Shown here: positions 1 through 8,932 of the stretch, one piece after another
How positions within the stretch are numbered: position 1 is the first letter of the stretch
How the letters are laid out: the number at the start of each line of letters is the position of its first letter
NCBI GenBank assembly: GCA_000697475.1
Contig: JNEU01001173.1
Span: 1-19,511, forward strand
Length of the DNA: 19,511 bases
Source of the DNA: Lichtheimia corymbifera B2541
Taxonomy: Eukaryota; Mucoromycota; Mucoromycetes; Mucorales; Lichtheimiaceae
Direction of reading: 5' to 3'
Translations under genes and position numbers: made by a program
Notes under the pieces: generated by a model
What the model was told of the DNA's origin: nothing
Database searches by the model: none
The model's input: the letters and a program-made list of their open reading frames with translations, nothing else

Positions 1-299
1 TGTGATAAACGAAGATGAAATATAATGATAAAACAAAGGAACAATAAAATGAGTCTCTTTGAGATTGATGTTTATTCTGAAGACGATGCTCCAATGCTTT
101 TATATATTAATTCTAGTGTCGGGTGTATAGTATGCAAATAGGAGAGGATGCCAGAGATGTATATGATGTGTAAGTAAATGTTGTCACATTAGATCATGCG
201 TACGTATGAATAGGAGGTGAATAAACAAAGACCAACGTGTGTCGTATTGTTGTGATAATAAATGTTTAACCGATATCCTCAGTGTCCTCTGCTATACGT
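1..299. other. AT-rich stretch with no recognised gene
   Basis: I see no coding signature, RNA gene or repeat in these bases. The retroelement relic to the right reads leftward toward this stretch, so RNase H and integrase coding would be expected here if the element were complete. I could not recognise either, so the element appears truncated near base 300. Confidence 0.4.
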
Positions 300-1740
300 G
301 TGCACCACAGGCAAGTAGACCTGTGTGGCGTTTGTCTCTTGGTCACTTCGTTGAGTGAGCGCAGCGCCGATACCCACGTCTGATGCGTCTGTAAAAAGGT
401 AAAATCTCTCATCGAAATCCGTATTAATCAGTATAGGTTTGCTTGATATTAGCTTCTTGCATGCATCAAAACTGCGTTGCTGCTCATCGCCTTATATGTA
501 AGCTACATTCTTGCGTCTGAGGCTATTCAAAGGTTCCAATAAAGTTGACAACCGTGGTATAAAGCGCCTGTAGTATTGCATTGACCCAATGAATCGTGAT
601 AGCTCTTCCTTGTCCTTAGGTTCCGGCTACTTCAAAATCTTTTCAACCCTAGCGTCGAGTATGCTAAAGCCATCATGTCTAATCTTGTATCTGAAGATCT
701 CCAATTCTGGTCATGCAAATTTGCGTTTGCTTCTTGAGAATGACAAGTTGATCCCTTCAGCCATCTTGAATAAATCTCCAAATGGATCAAATGTTCTTCA
801 AAGCTTCGACTGTACACCACCACATCATCGATGTATACCATGAGATATACGTTGATAGCCTCCTTGAATGCCGAATCCATGACACTTTGCCAAGCACCGG
901 GGCTGCCCTTAAAGTCCCATAGCTAGCCTTGTCCAACGCCATTGTGAGTAGCCTCCACAATTCACGACAAATCCAGTCATGTCCCGTGTTCCTTCATGCA
1001 ACGGGAAATGCAAAAATCCTTTCATTGCATCCATGATGGTAAAGTAATATGCCCCTCCTAAACGAGTGAATAGTTTGTGTATATTTGGTATAGGGTACCC
1101 TGAATCCACCGTAGCCGCATTTATTGGCTTGTAGTTGAAGACAAGTCTATAGAGATCCTTTTCCCCTGCCTTAAGTGGAGGAGCCAAGCAGCTGTAGTCC
1201 AGCTTGGCACCATTTACATCGTGGTCGGATTTTTCAATGACTTCATTACCATGTGGCAGATTATACCACTCTGCTTTCTCAGTCTCAACCTGATCCACCT
1301 TTGATGATACGTTCCACACTGGCTGGCTTGATCCTTGTTTTTTTGCTGCGTAACCTTGACATTTTTACATGACCCTCTTTTATCAGCATCGGACGCAATT
1401 AACAGTGCACCAGCAGCCCATGGTCCCTCGCATTTTTCAATAAAACCGAGGTCCTCCAATTGGGATAGGTAGCACTTGAACTACTCATTCGCGTCCCTTG
1501 GTAGTGTATATGGGACCACCTTGATAGGATGTGCACCTTCTTTGAGACTTCTTTCATATGGATCAGCCTTCAGCTCTCCCACTTCAGATAATTTCCCTCT
1601 AAACCGATCCTTATGACGATGGATGATATTTACAGTATGAGCTTGTTGTGATGGATCAAGGGATGGATTTATACCCATCTTTTCAACTATGAGGATTTGA
1701 TTGACCTCCATGATCATATAAGTATCCAACGGTGTTACCT
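300..1740 (-). mobile_element. Ty3/gypsy retrotransposon pol relic (RT and start of RNase H), degraded
   Basis: This is a broken pol gene of a Ty3/gypsy LTR retrotransposon, read right to left. Bases 1729-1481 encode the linker that usually precedes reverse transcriptase (DRFRGKLSEVG, then a PYTLPRD-like segment). Bases 1459-1214 carry the EDLGFIEKCEGPWAAGALLI segment. Bases 1319-909 carry RT core motifs such as FNYKPINAATV, YPIPNI and TIMDAMKGF. The catalytic box YIDD is at about 835-809. Bases 600-520 encode a GSMQYYRRFIPRLSTLLEPL connection segment, and about 405-350 encode FTDASDVGIGAAL, the start of RNase H. The pieces lie in different frames with at least one in-frame stop (after NVAYI, near 500), so the element cannot make a full polyprotein. 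I saw no protease motif, integrase or LTR. The family call is strong; the outer limits are approximate. Confidence 0.85.
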
Positions 1741-2545
1741 TGTTAGTAGTAAGTAATGGATGATCAGAATAGTCAGCCAGGCTATACGAAAGCTATGATA
1801 GTGTATTTATGTAGCTTCATATATGCGATCCACTCATTAAAAACACGTGACTTGATTTATTCATTAGTGTTAATCACCGAGAGTTGTGCGATGTCATTGA
1901 TAATGTTAAATGGAGAAGGGAGCTGGTGCTCGGTTGAACGTTGTTGGGGTTGGCCTTGATTTCTGCATTGATATGATGATGGCGTTGCAGGTACGGTGGT
2001 TTCTGTTGCTGATAATAACCATTTGTTTGATCGCAGTACATGGTTCTCATCAGATACTGGTAGAGGAAGCATTCAGTGGTTGAATGTCGTGTAAATCTTC
2101 TCTAGTAGAAGCTTCCGAGGAATATAGGGTCGGGTTTGGTATTTTCGCTTGAGTCTACCACCTCGATGCCTACGACGTCTTGGGTGTTAACGTTGGTTGT
2201 TGGGTCCAAACTAAAATCACAAGCTTTGTTAGTATGAAAGCGGTGAGGTGTATGGTTTACCTGATCACCTTGATGCTAATATTGTGCATGATGGTTGTCA
2301 GTCCAACATTGATTGACCCTTTGTATTTATACAAGTCAACTCGATTTACTGAGGCGATGATACGTCCTAAGAGCATGCATAGCAAAGCGTATTACGAAGT
2401 CAGTCTTTTTGTTGGGGATATCGAGCTGTTGGCTGTTGGTGGACTGCATGGTCATGAGGCGAAACCAAACAAGACTCCTTTCCTTGGCTCGTCGATCCAG
2501 AACCTACCAGTCGCTTTACAAAACGGACGCCATTCTTGTTCTATA
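1741..2545. other. Intergenic or unassigned retroelement remnant
   Basis: No gene is assigned. On the minus strand, 2072-1857 can be read as a Gln/Asn/Pro-rich segment, and 1855-1780 as a short SRVFNEWIAYMKLH segment. Both lie just upstream of the pol relic, where gag or protease would sit. I saw neither a zinc knuckle nor an aspartic protease motif. The plus-strand ORF at 2180-2587 has no recognisable domain and ends in the GC-rich palindrome, so I treat it as chance. Confidence 0.35.
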
Positions 2546-2549
2546 TACA

Positions 2550-2600
2550 GGCTGCTCTGCAGCCCGCTGGGGGGGCAAACCCCCTAGACCCCTCCCCCAC
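2550..2600. repeat. GC-rich palindromic block beside the Helitron relic
   Basis: In AT-rich surroundings, 2550-2564 form a perfect 6-bp stem with a 3-nt loop (GGCTGC-TCT-GCAGCC). Bases 2569-2584 form a second inverted repeat, a G7 run, CAAA, then C5, followed by TAG and more C runs. It lies about 190 bp beyond the stop codon of the helicase fragment, on its 3' side, where Helitron-family elements usually carry a hairpin near the terminus. I did not find an unambiguous CTRR end, so calling it a terminus is an inference. Confidence 0.5.
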
Positions 2601-2789
2601 CAAACGCGTTTAAGGTTTACCTCTGGTTTCTGTATCAATGCTCATCCTCAGTCTCCCATGATATTGATCTTCATGAATTGTTTATGACAGTGTAATGATT
2701 GTGATTATAATAAAACAGTGTAAATGAATGTAAAAAATGCAGGATGTTCATGTATATACGTGTGTGATAAGTGCTCTAAGAATATCTAT

Positions 2790-3035
2790 TTAATGATTGG
2801 GATGGAGGAGAACTTCAGGGTATACGATGTTTCCATTCCTTTGTAGAGTGGTATCCATATCAGGTTTGACACCGATGCAAAAATTATCAGGATTTGTGAC
2901 TCGTGATAAGAAAACGTATAGCTGTCCATGTGCAAAAACTGGATCATTCAACAAAATTCCAACATGGGAAAGTGTTTGGCCTTGCGATTTGTGTATAGTC
3001 ATTGCAAATGCAGCACGTACAGGAAAGAACGCGAC
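2790..3035 (-). mobile_element. Helitron PIF1-type helicase, C-terminal fragment
   Basis: The minus strand encodes the last roughly 80 residues of a Helitron Rep/helicase protein and ends at a TAA at 2792-2790. Recognisable features in order are [19 protein letters not shown] (about 3023-2967), the conserved SF1 helicase segment typical of PIF1 and Helitron helicases, then [20 protein letters not shown], another hallmark block, and a terminal NIVYPEVL. Upstream of about 3030 the same frame stays open to 3215 but no longer resembles a helicase; a 26-bp tandem duplication interrupts the sequence there. The Rep domain and most helicase motifs are absent, so this is a 5'-truncated, non-autonomous remnant. 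PIF1 itself is less likely because the HGQLYV...SRV block followed by VYPEVL is typical of Helitrons. Confidence 0.85.
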
Positions 3036-3049
3036 TGCGCAAAAGGAGG

Positions 3050-3100
3050 GGGGCAAATGTAGCAGATGTGCATATGGGGCAAATGTAACAGATGTGCATA
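3050..3100. repeat. Two-copy 26-bp tandem duplication
   Basis: Bases 3050-3074 and 3076-3100 are 25-mers that differ at one position (GCAGATG versus ACAGATG), giving a period of 26. The repeat sits just upstream of the recognisable helicase homology. Since 26 is not a multiple of three, it shifts the reading frame of any helicase that once continued here. Confidence 0.9.
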
Positions 3101-3215
3101 GTGTTATGGGTGGAGAAGAGGAAACCATTTTAGGATTATAAAAGTCTGAGCTGCCTTTTTGGTCAAAACGACCCTTCTCTTTTAAATAGTAGATATATTT
3201 GATGCATGGGAACAT

Positions 3216-3839
3216 GATACCTTATGATTGCAACCATGTACAGTTGAAGCCGACCTGCAGCATATAGAAGTTACCTCTTCTTAACCTAACATACTTAGTG
3301 GTAATCGTCTTTACGACGAAGCACGACGATTAGATGCCATGATAGGAGTAGGCAAAGCTCGAAGAAATTTGACATCCACCCATACGTGTATTTTTGGCGA
3401 AGACTACGGCACTTTAAGAATCTAGAACAAGCCTGATCAAGCGCAAAGGCAGATATTGACAACAGCAGGTTGCTTAATTGGCGGTCAAACTTGACATCAT
3501 GGAGAGCGAAGAGCAAGATGCCCTGTTGCTTAAAAGGATGGATATGATCAGCGCAAGGGTTATGACGATCATTATATGATTGCTCTTTTTCTTTATTCTT
3601 CGCATTAGATACAATCAAGTAAAGAAAGAAAACATCTTCTTAGATTAGTATATACATGACTCGATCATGTACGATAGCGCCTCACTCCCGAATGCGAATG
3701 AATTCACCTACACTGTACTAATAAAATAGAAAGCTTAGCGAGTTAGCTAGCTAAATCACAAAAAAGGAAAGAATGTTACACAACTTTTTGCTATATCTCC
3801 AAGACATCATCATTGCACCTCCCTCAGTGCCATTTTGGA
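3216..3839. other. No supported gene
   Basis: A minus-strand ORF at 3618-3295 (107 codons) is present but has no domain I recognise and no splice or homology support. It may be degraded Helitron-internal or flanking sequence. Nothing else stands out. Confidence 0.3.
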
Positions 3840-6271
3840 ATTTCACACAGCTGAGCTATCTAAATAAAAATTTTGCCTCTGTCTCACACAATTCTTTTCC
3901 TCGTTCTCGGAGGTATGGTTAAATCCAGCTTGTTTTGCAACAATGACATCTATCAAAGGAGACCAGATCTTGCTGTATGACATCAGGAATGCTGGAGGAA
4001 CGAAAGTGGACTCCGATGGATTGGACCCGGATCTATCAGGCATGTAGGGCGTTTTGAATCTATGGGCCTTGTAGTATACGAGGAATGGTTATTGATAATC
4101 ATCCATTTTTGGCTCCTTGTTGCCATTTGCTTGAGCATCGAGTTTTAAGATATGATGCGGTATGGTCTCTATAGCTGAAATATCCTCCTTGATGGCAATG
4201 CTGGTGATATCGTATACCAATGATTGGCGCCTACTGCAGTTTGGATGGCACAACATATATCGACAAGAAGTTGTAGTCTATGGGTAATCTTTAGTGGCAC
4301 AATGATAGTATGATGTTAAGCGTGTGGGATAAAGTACATGTGCTTGACGATTGGATCATGTGCATTTTGTGGTACTCCATCTCCTTCAATTTGACTCATC
4401 CAATTTTATTTGAAAGGGACATAAAGCTACCCTGCTAGAGCTACCTAACTCCAGTGCGGATTGTCTACCAGGGTCGTATTCAGAACAGCTCTTACTATAT
4501 CGATTTTGTCGCATCCAACGTCCATTGCTCACAGATTCGATGAATATAAAACTGCCCATCTTGATCTGAACATGGCTTCTTCGCCTGAAGGGACTATACG
4601 CATGCCGTTTGGATCCATATCCGGATAAGCGAAGATATATATGTAAGCCAATGTAGCCATCCATCACGTACGCGACAGAGGACAAGAGATCCAAAAAAGG
4701 TAAGTGGATATTGACCAACGGTATGAAAAGACCTCCTTGAGAGAAACGGTGCCATGGAGTGTGCTGTCATTGTCTTGTAATTGGCTTGCTGACACCAGTG
4801 CATTCAAAACGAACGATCCCATGCTTGCTTTCAGTACTGCCGGAAGAATAAAAATTCAGGATGATGAGCAGCATGAAACAACGAATCACTCTCTGCACCA
4901 TTGCCACATTCCCTTCCTCAGAATATATAACGTACCAGTGCATCGACATATGTCATGTTGTTTCTATGCAGGTTTGTAAGATGGTTTGGTTAATTCAAAC
5001 ACACTCATATCCAATGGCATATTGCCTACCTTTTAAGTTGCCTAAGGTACAGGGCTCAATACCAAGATAGCTGCAATTGGCTTTGCCTTCCAATGGGACT
5101 CTTAAGCGTACGACGTGGAATGGAGATGTGAAGAGGGATGAAGTGCAAGCGACGAAAAGCAGATGTTTCCATCATACCGTAGCCACGATACTGATGCTGT
5201 CCACCAAGGTTTGGAGAGATGTTGAATGTTGAAAGGCATCAAGGAGTGAGAATAGAGACTTATGGAGACCGGTAACCATGGAAAAGAATATTTATAGGCA
5301 GCTGGTGGAGTAAAAGGCGCATGTGAACTCACAGGAGTCGTACCAACTACCAACTGATATTGCTCGATGTTTACCGTGACGATATAAAGAATCACAGATG
5401 ATATGGATCACTGGTAAAGGCCTCCAAACAATGCTATCGCATAGACGTCAATCAGTGTCTGGTAAACAATATCAGGTCCAAATGAATACATACCTTAAAG
5501 GAACATATATATACATCCAAGCACCCCATTTTCTGCCATGACGCAATGTAATGAATGTAATCGCTTGCCTTGTTGTCTTATGGCACCAATGAATATGATC
5601 AAACGCAATACGACTGTGGGTAGCATCCTTATAGACCACATGTCATCGTTGATGCCATCCAATCCATCCAACAAGCCCAGGGACAGCAAATGCAACAGTC
5701 GTCACTGATAATCCTGTTTCAATGCACTGGTTAACCATGATCAATCCCATGCTTTGGATATGCATACCACCCCTGGAAGTCGAAACGTCGTACTATACTC
5801 TGCTCTTGCTGCAATATCACGTGGTTACGATATGGATAACGGTTGCTAGTCTTCATGGTAAGAAGGTCATCCATATAGAATGTCAACACACCCCTTTGCA
5901 GCATACCTTCCAAATGGCCTTGCTTGCCCCTTAATCAGAGTACTTGTTGCAGATCTCGAACAGGATCTTGTTGCCCATGCCTCCTGAATGTTGCCATTGT
6001 CGTCATTGTGGAGCCAAGAAAGCTGCAAAAGACAAGCATATCAGCATACATAACAAACAAAGGCACGTTCGTTTGTACACTATAATATAACATTGCTCAC
6101 CTTCACTGACACCCTTTCGCATAGATCGGTTGCTAATGAGGGCCTCCATGTCGAACCACGATCGCGGTGTTGCTGGGCTGGGATGATAACAAGGAAGCAG
6201 CAAGGAGAAGACAGCACCCTTTTGACACACACATACAAGGAAATTAGTGTCTGCCCATTACATATACACAA
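3840..6271 (-). pseudogene. Probable decayed multi-exon gene, function unknown
   Basis: Read on the minus strand, this block holds a series of protein-like segments whose frame keeps changing. Examples in order are ERVSVK before 6101, FYMDDLLTMKTSNRYPY near 5870, INDDMWSIRMLPTVVLRL near 5650, AENGVLGCIY near 5510, VPLEGKANCSYLGIEPC near 5085, NGMRIVPSGEEAMFRSRW near 4600, RRQSLVYDITSIAIKEDI near 4220, and VPPAFLMSYSKIWSPLID near 3980. A convincing intron lies at 6100-6023 (78 nt, GTGAGC...TTTTGCAG, with a CTGAT branch-like site). A weaker one lies at 5493-5411 (GTATGT...CAG). Stops interrupt the likely frame, for instance after YSSNL near 4545 and after MDDYQ near 4090. I could not name the family. 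It may be a pseudogene, or a live gene whose introns I have not resolved. Confidence 0.4.
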
Positions 6272-6510
6272 CCACCATACATAACACGTTTATGAACACA
6301 CTGTTTATTATTATCATGTACAAGTGGCGGGGTGTTAAGAGTGAAGGGAGGCAAAGGCTATGACTATAATACAACTACACATAATAACACTACCACACCT
6401 ATACCTGTTTATGAGCTAGTGATATAAAGATAGTATAGACATACTTGTACACCGATTCCAACCACAATGGAGACAGGTCATGTCACTCGATTAGTCAAAT
6501 GGGGTGAAAT
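6272..6510. other. Intergenic stretch upstream of the Thr-rich gene
   Basis: This AT-rich sequence separates the minus-strand decayed block from the plus-strand gene that starts at 6600. I see no coding signal. It probably holds distal promoter sequence for both sides. Confidence 0.4.
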
Positions 6511-6514
6511 GGGG

Positions 6515-6598
6515 GTGACGTGCTGGCCTTTAATAAATTATACGTTTCCACCGCAACGAGTTGTTTCCTCTCTCTTTCCGCTTTCTGTTATTTTCAGT
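6515..6598 (+). promoter_or_regulatory. Candidate core promoter of the Thr-rich protein gene
   Basis: Three features precede the ATG at 6600. TGACGTG at 6516-6522 is CRE-like. TAATAAATTATA at 6531-6542 is TATA-like. A C/T-rich tract runs from about 6563 to 6597. The tract ends in TTTTCAG two bases before the ATG, so it could also be the 3' end of a 5'-UTR intron, although I found no convincing donor. Assignment rests on position and motif shape only. Confidence 0.35.
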
Positions 6599-6599
6599 C

Positions 6600-8864
6600 A
6601 TGCCTCGTCTCGCTCGTACTGCGCTTTTTTTCTGCCTGTCTCAACCTGCTCTCCCTCTCCTCTTTTTACTTGCTTGCCTTGTGCAGCTTGTTGGTTTCCC
6701 TTTCGCGGTGTTGCTTTCCGTTGTTTTCGTGGTGTACCTGTTCTGGAGCCCGTTTCTTTCTCTTGTGGTGACATGGTTGTCCATTACCTGTCCCACTCTC
6801 AACCGTTTCTCGCTTGGTGGCCCTTCTGTGGCTGGTCCTGTTGTTTCCGTTGTCTCGTCTGGTGGTGAAGTCGTTTGTGTGCACGTTGTGCGTTTTACTC
6901 GTTTTGGTGGTTGTGTTGTTGTTGCTTCTGGTGTTTCTGCTGCTGTGGATCGTTCTGAGGGTGAAAACGTTGCTTCTGGTGCTGCTGCTGTTGCTGATCG
7001 TTCTGTTGGAGAAGATGGTGCTGATGATGGTGAAGAAGTCCTTGTTGGTGATGATGAAGCTCCTGGTGTTGAAGACGTTGTTCCTGCTGCTGTCGAAGGT
7101 GTCTGCTGTTCTGTTGGTGCTGATGGTGATCGTGTTTCCGGAGGTGATGTTGTTGAAGCTGCTGTTGTGTCTGCTGGTGTTTCTGTTCTGCCTGATGTTG
7201 ATGGCATGGACCATGGTGATGTTGCTCCTGTTCCTGCTTTTGGCCCTGTTCCGGTTGTTCCTGCTGCTGTCCCTGAGCCCGTTCCTGCTGTTGTTGCTCC
7301 TGTTGGTGATGTTCGTTTGGATGGTGATGATGTTGATGAGGAGCTTGGTATGTATTTCTCTATAGACATGCTTCGTTTCTTTACAAGCATCTGACAAATG
7401 CGTTTATATAGCTTTCGTGATGTACCACTTGATTGTGGATGATCCCTATGATGAGGATGCCTATATGGCACCTCCTATTGATCGGCGCTTCGAGGAACCT
7501 GTTGAGATCACGGAGATTGGTAAGTGTTAGCTTAAAGACATAGATGGCTTTGAGGATATATATACTAACTTGAATTGTATTTTCTAGAGGATAACCCGAT
7601 CCCTGTCTTGGTTTTCCCTCCTCTCCTTCACGATGATGACAATGATGACAATGATGACAATGATGATGATGATGATGATGATGATGAACTTGTTGATGTT
7701 GGTAAGTATATTCGTATATTACGTGTTTATCTCCCTATATATCTAAGATGCTGGAATTGCTTAGATATGCCTTCCTTTGAGCTTCCTCTTCGTTCCGCAA
7801 CACCTCCACCATCGCCTACGCCAACACCAATTGCGGTTGATCTTACGCTCCTTCCTCCTGTTGTCACTCCTACCGCTGTCACCAATACCGACAACATTTA
7901 TGCCCCTATGCCAACCACCAATGCCGCTACCACCACTACCGCCATCACAACCACCATCACTACCGCCACCACCTATGCCCCTATGACTACCACGATTCCT
8001 GCTATCACCAATACCGACATCACAACCACCATCAACACCGACAACACCTATGCCCCTATGACAACCACCAATCCCGCTACCACTGATACCACCATCACTA
8101 CCGCCAATACTGATACCACAACTACCGATACCACCACTACCGATACCATCACCACAGATACCACCACAGATACCCCTCCGGATACCACTACTACCGATAC
8201 CATCACCAAGGATACCACCACCACAGATACCACCACCAACGATACCACCACCACAGATACCCCCACCGATGATACCACCGCCAAGGATACCACCAATGAT
8301 ACCCCCAACAACAATACCATCACCAATGATACCGCCACCAACGATACCACCACTACATATACCACCAACGATACCACCGCCAAGGATACCACAACTACCA
8401 CAGATACCATCAACGATACCACCACCACTGATACCAACCCTCAAGATGCTACGTCAACACCATCATCTCCTCAGCATCCTACTATTACTACCACCATTAA
8501 TTCCGCAACTCCTACTTTCACCATTCCAAGCGTGGAATTCAATCCTCAACTCCCTATCGACCTCCCACAACTTCGCCTTCCTTCTGTTCCTCTTGCAACC
8601 GCTACCACCATCACCAGCATCCGCAATCCATCCACCACATCATCACCACGTCCGTCATCACCTGGTGCAGAACAAAGCCAATCAGAGCAGCAAGACCCTT
8701 GGTCACAATTTGCAGATTGGCTTGAGGAAGTGACAGAGGATTTGCAACCCTATGAGGAGCAAGAGGAAGATGGTGAATATTTCGATGAGTACAACGAACA
8801 CCACGTATACGACGACTATGATGAAGAAGACCATTATGTCTATGAAGAATACGAGGCCTTCTAG
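6600..8864 (+). CDS. Low-complexity Thr/Asp-repeat protein with hydrophobic N-terminus, four exons
   Basis: Predicted exons are 6600-7347, 7412-7519, 7588-7701 and 7765-8864, giving 689 residues. All three introns are phase 1: 64 nt (GTATGT..TAG), 68 nt (GTAAGT..TAG with a perfect TACTAAC at 7563) and 63 nt (GTAAGT..TAG). Residues 1-65 are very hydrophobic (start MPRLARTALFFCL), suggesting a signal anchor or two membrane segments. Residues to about 249 are Val/Ala/Gly/Asp-rich. Exon 3 carries an Asp/Asn run (about 301-318). Exon 4 is Pro-rich, then has three 25-residue units around YAPM, then many DTTTT-like 5-residue repeats. The last 45 residues are acidic and rich in Tyr and Glu. No known domain is visible. 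The Thr-rich part could be O-mannosylated, so a cell-surface protein is possible, but I see no clear GPI signal. The ATG at 6600 is the first in this frame. Exons 2 and 3 are multiples of three and could be skipped without frame loss. Confidence 0.72.
7348..7411 (+). other. Intron 1 of the Thr-rich gene (phase 1)
   Basis: GTATGT donor after GAGCTTG and TATATAG acceptor, 64 nt. It contains an in-frame stop, so it must be removed for the downstream exons to be read. Confidence 0.75.
7520..7587 (+). other. Intron 2 of the Thr-rich gene (phase 1)
   Basis: GTAAGT donor, consensus TACTAAC branch site at 7563-7569 and TTTTCTAG acceptor, 68 nt. This is the strongest single proof that the plus strand is the transcribed strand here. 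Confidence 0.85.
7631..7688. repeat. GAT-rich microsatellite inside exon 3
   Basis: A 9-bp unit (GATGACAAT, about three copies) is followed by roughly eight GAT triplets. It encodes the Asp/Asn run of the Thr-rich protein. Length changes here would vary the acidic run without frameshift. Confidence 0.85.
7702..7764 (+). other. Intron 3 of the Thr-rich gene (phase 1, length 3n, no stop)
   Basis: GTAAGT donor and GCTTAG acceptor, 63 nt. It is divisible by three and has no in-frame stop, so retention would insert 21 residues (GKYIRILRVYL...) and keep the frame. Confidence 0.75.
7885..8440. repeat. Nested coding repeats: 75-bp units, then 15-bp units
   Basis: The string TATGCCCCTATG starts at 7899, 7974 and 8049, exactly 75 bp apart, marking three 25-codon units. 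From about 8085 to 8440 the sequence changes to short GATACCACC-type units of about 15 bp that encode DTTTT-like pentapeptides, with imperfect copies. All lie inside exon 4 and largely preserve its frame. Confidence 0.85.
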
Positions 8865-8871
8865 TCGTTAG

Positions 8872-8928
8872 GTAAGCTGGCAACACTATATACATTATAA
8901 TTTTGCTCACATTATTTTATACTCAAAG
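8872..8928 (+). other. Intron-like segment 7 nt after the stop codon
   Basis: GTAAGC donor, GCTCAC branch-like site near 8905 and CTCAAAG end, 57 nt. It begins after TAG TCG TTA G, so it is again phase 1 relative to the upstream frame. If real, it lies in the 3' UTR or marks an older, longer coding region. After removal the same frame continues for about 33 Gly/Phe-rich codons to a TGA at 9030-9032. The acceptor is AAAG, a weaker form than CAG or TAG. Confidence 0.5.
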
Positions 8929-8932
8929 GTGA

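Noticed and set aside
2180..2587. Plus-strand ORF of 135 codons
   Set aside because: It has no domain, and its end lies in the GC palindrome next to the Helitron relic.
6467..6868. Plus-strand ORF starting METGHVTRLVKWG
   Set aside because: It overlaps exon 1 in another frame, does not fit the splice phases, and its Cys/Phe/Ser-rich composition is that of a shadow.
6814..7365. Plus-strand Leu/Val-rich ORF of 183 codons
   Set aside because: It is a frame shadow of the GTT/GCT/GAT-rich exon and does not connect to downstream exons.
6641..7471. Long antisense ORF (276 codons, Thr/Ser/Pro-rich) opposite exon 1 of the Thr-rich gene
   Set aside because: The plus strand has phase-consistent introns and a TACTAAC branch site that extend the gene. 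The antisense frame runs across intron 1 and is open because the sequence is low complexity.
7761..8444. Minus-strand Gly/Ile-rich ORF of 227 codons
   Set aside because: It is the reverse reading of the Thr/Asp coding repeats; repetitive composition keeps all frames open.
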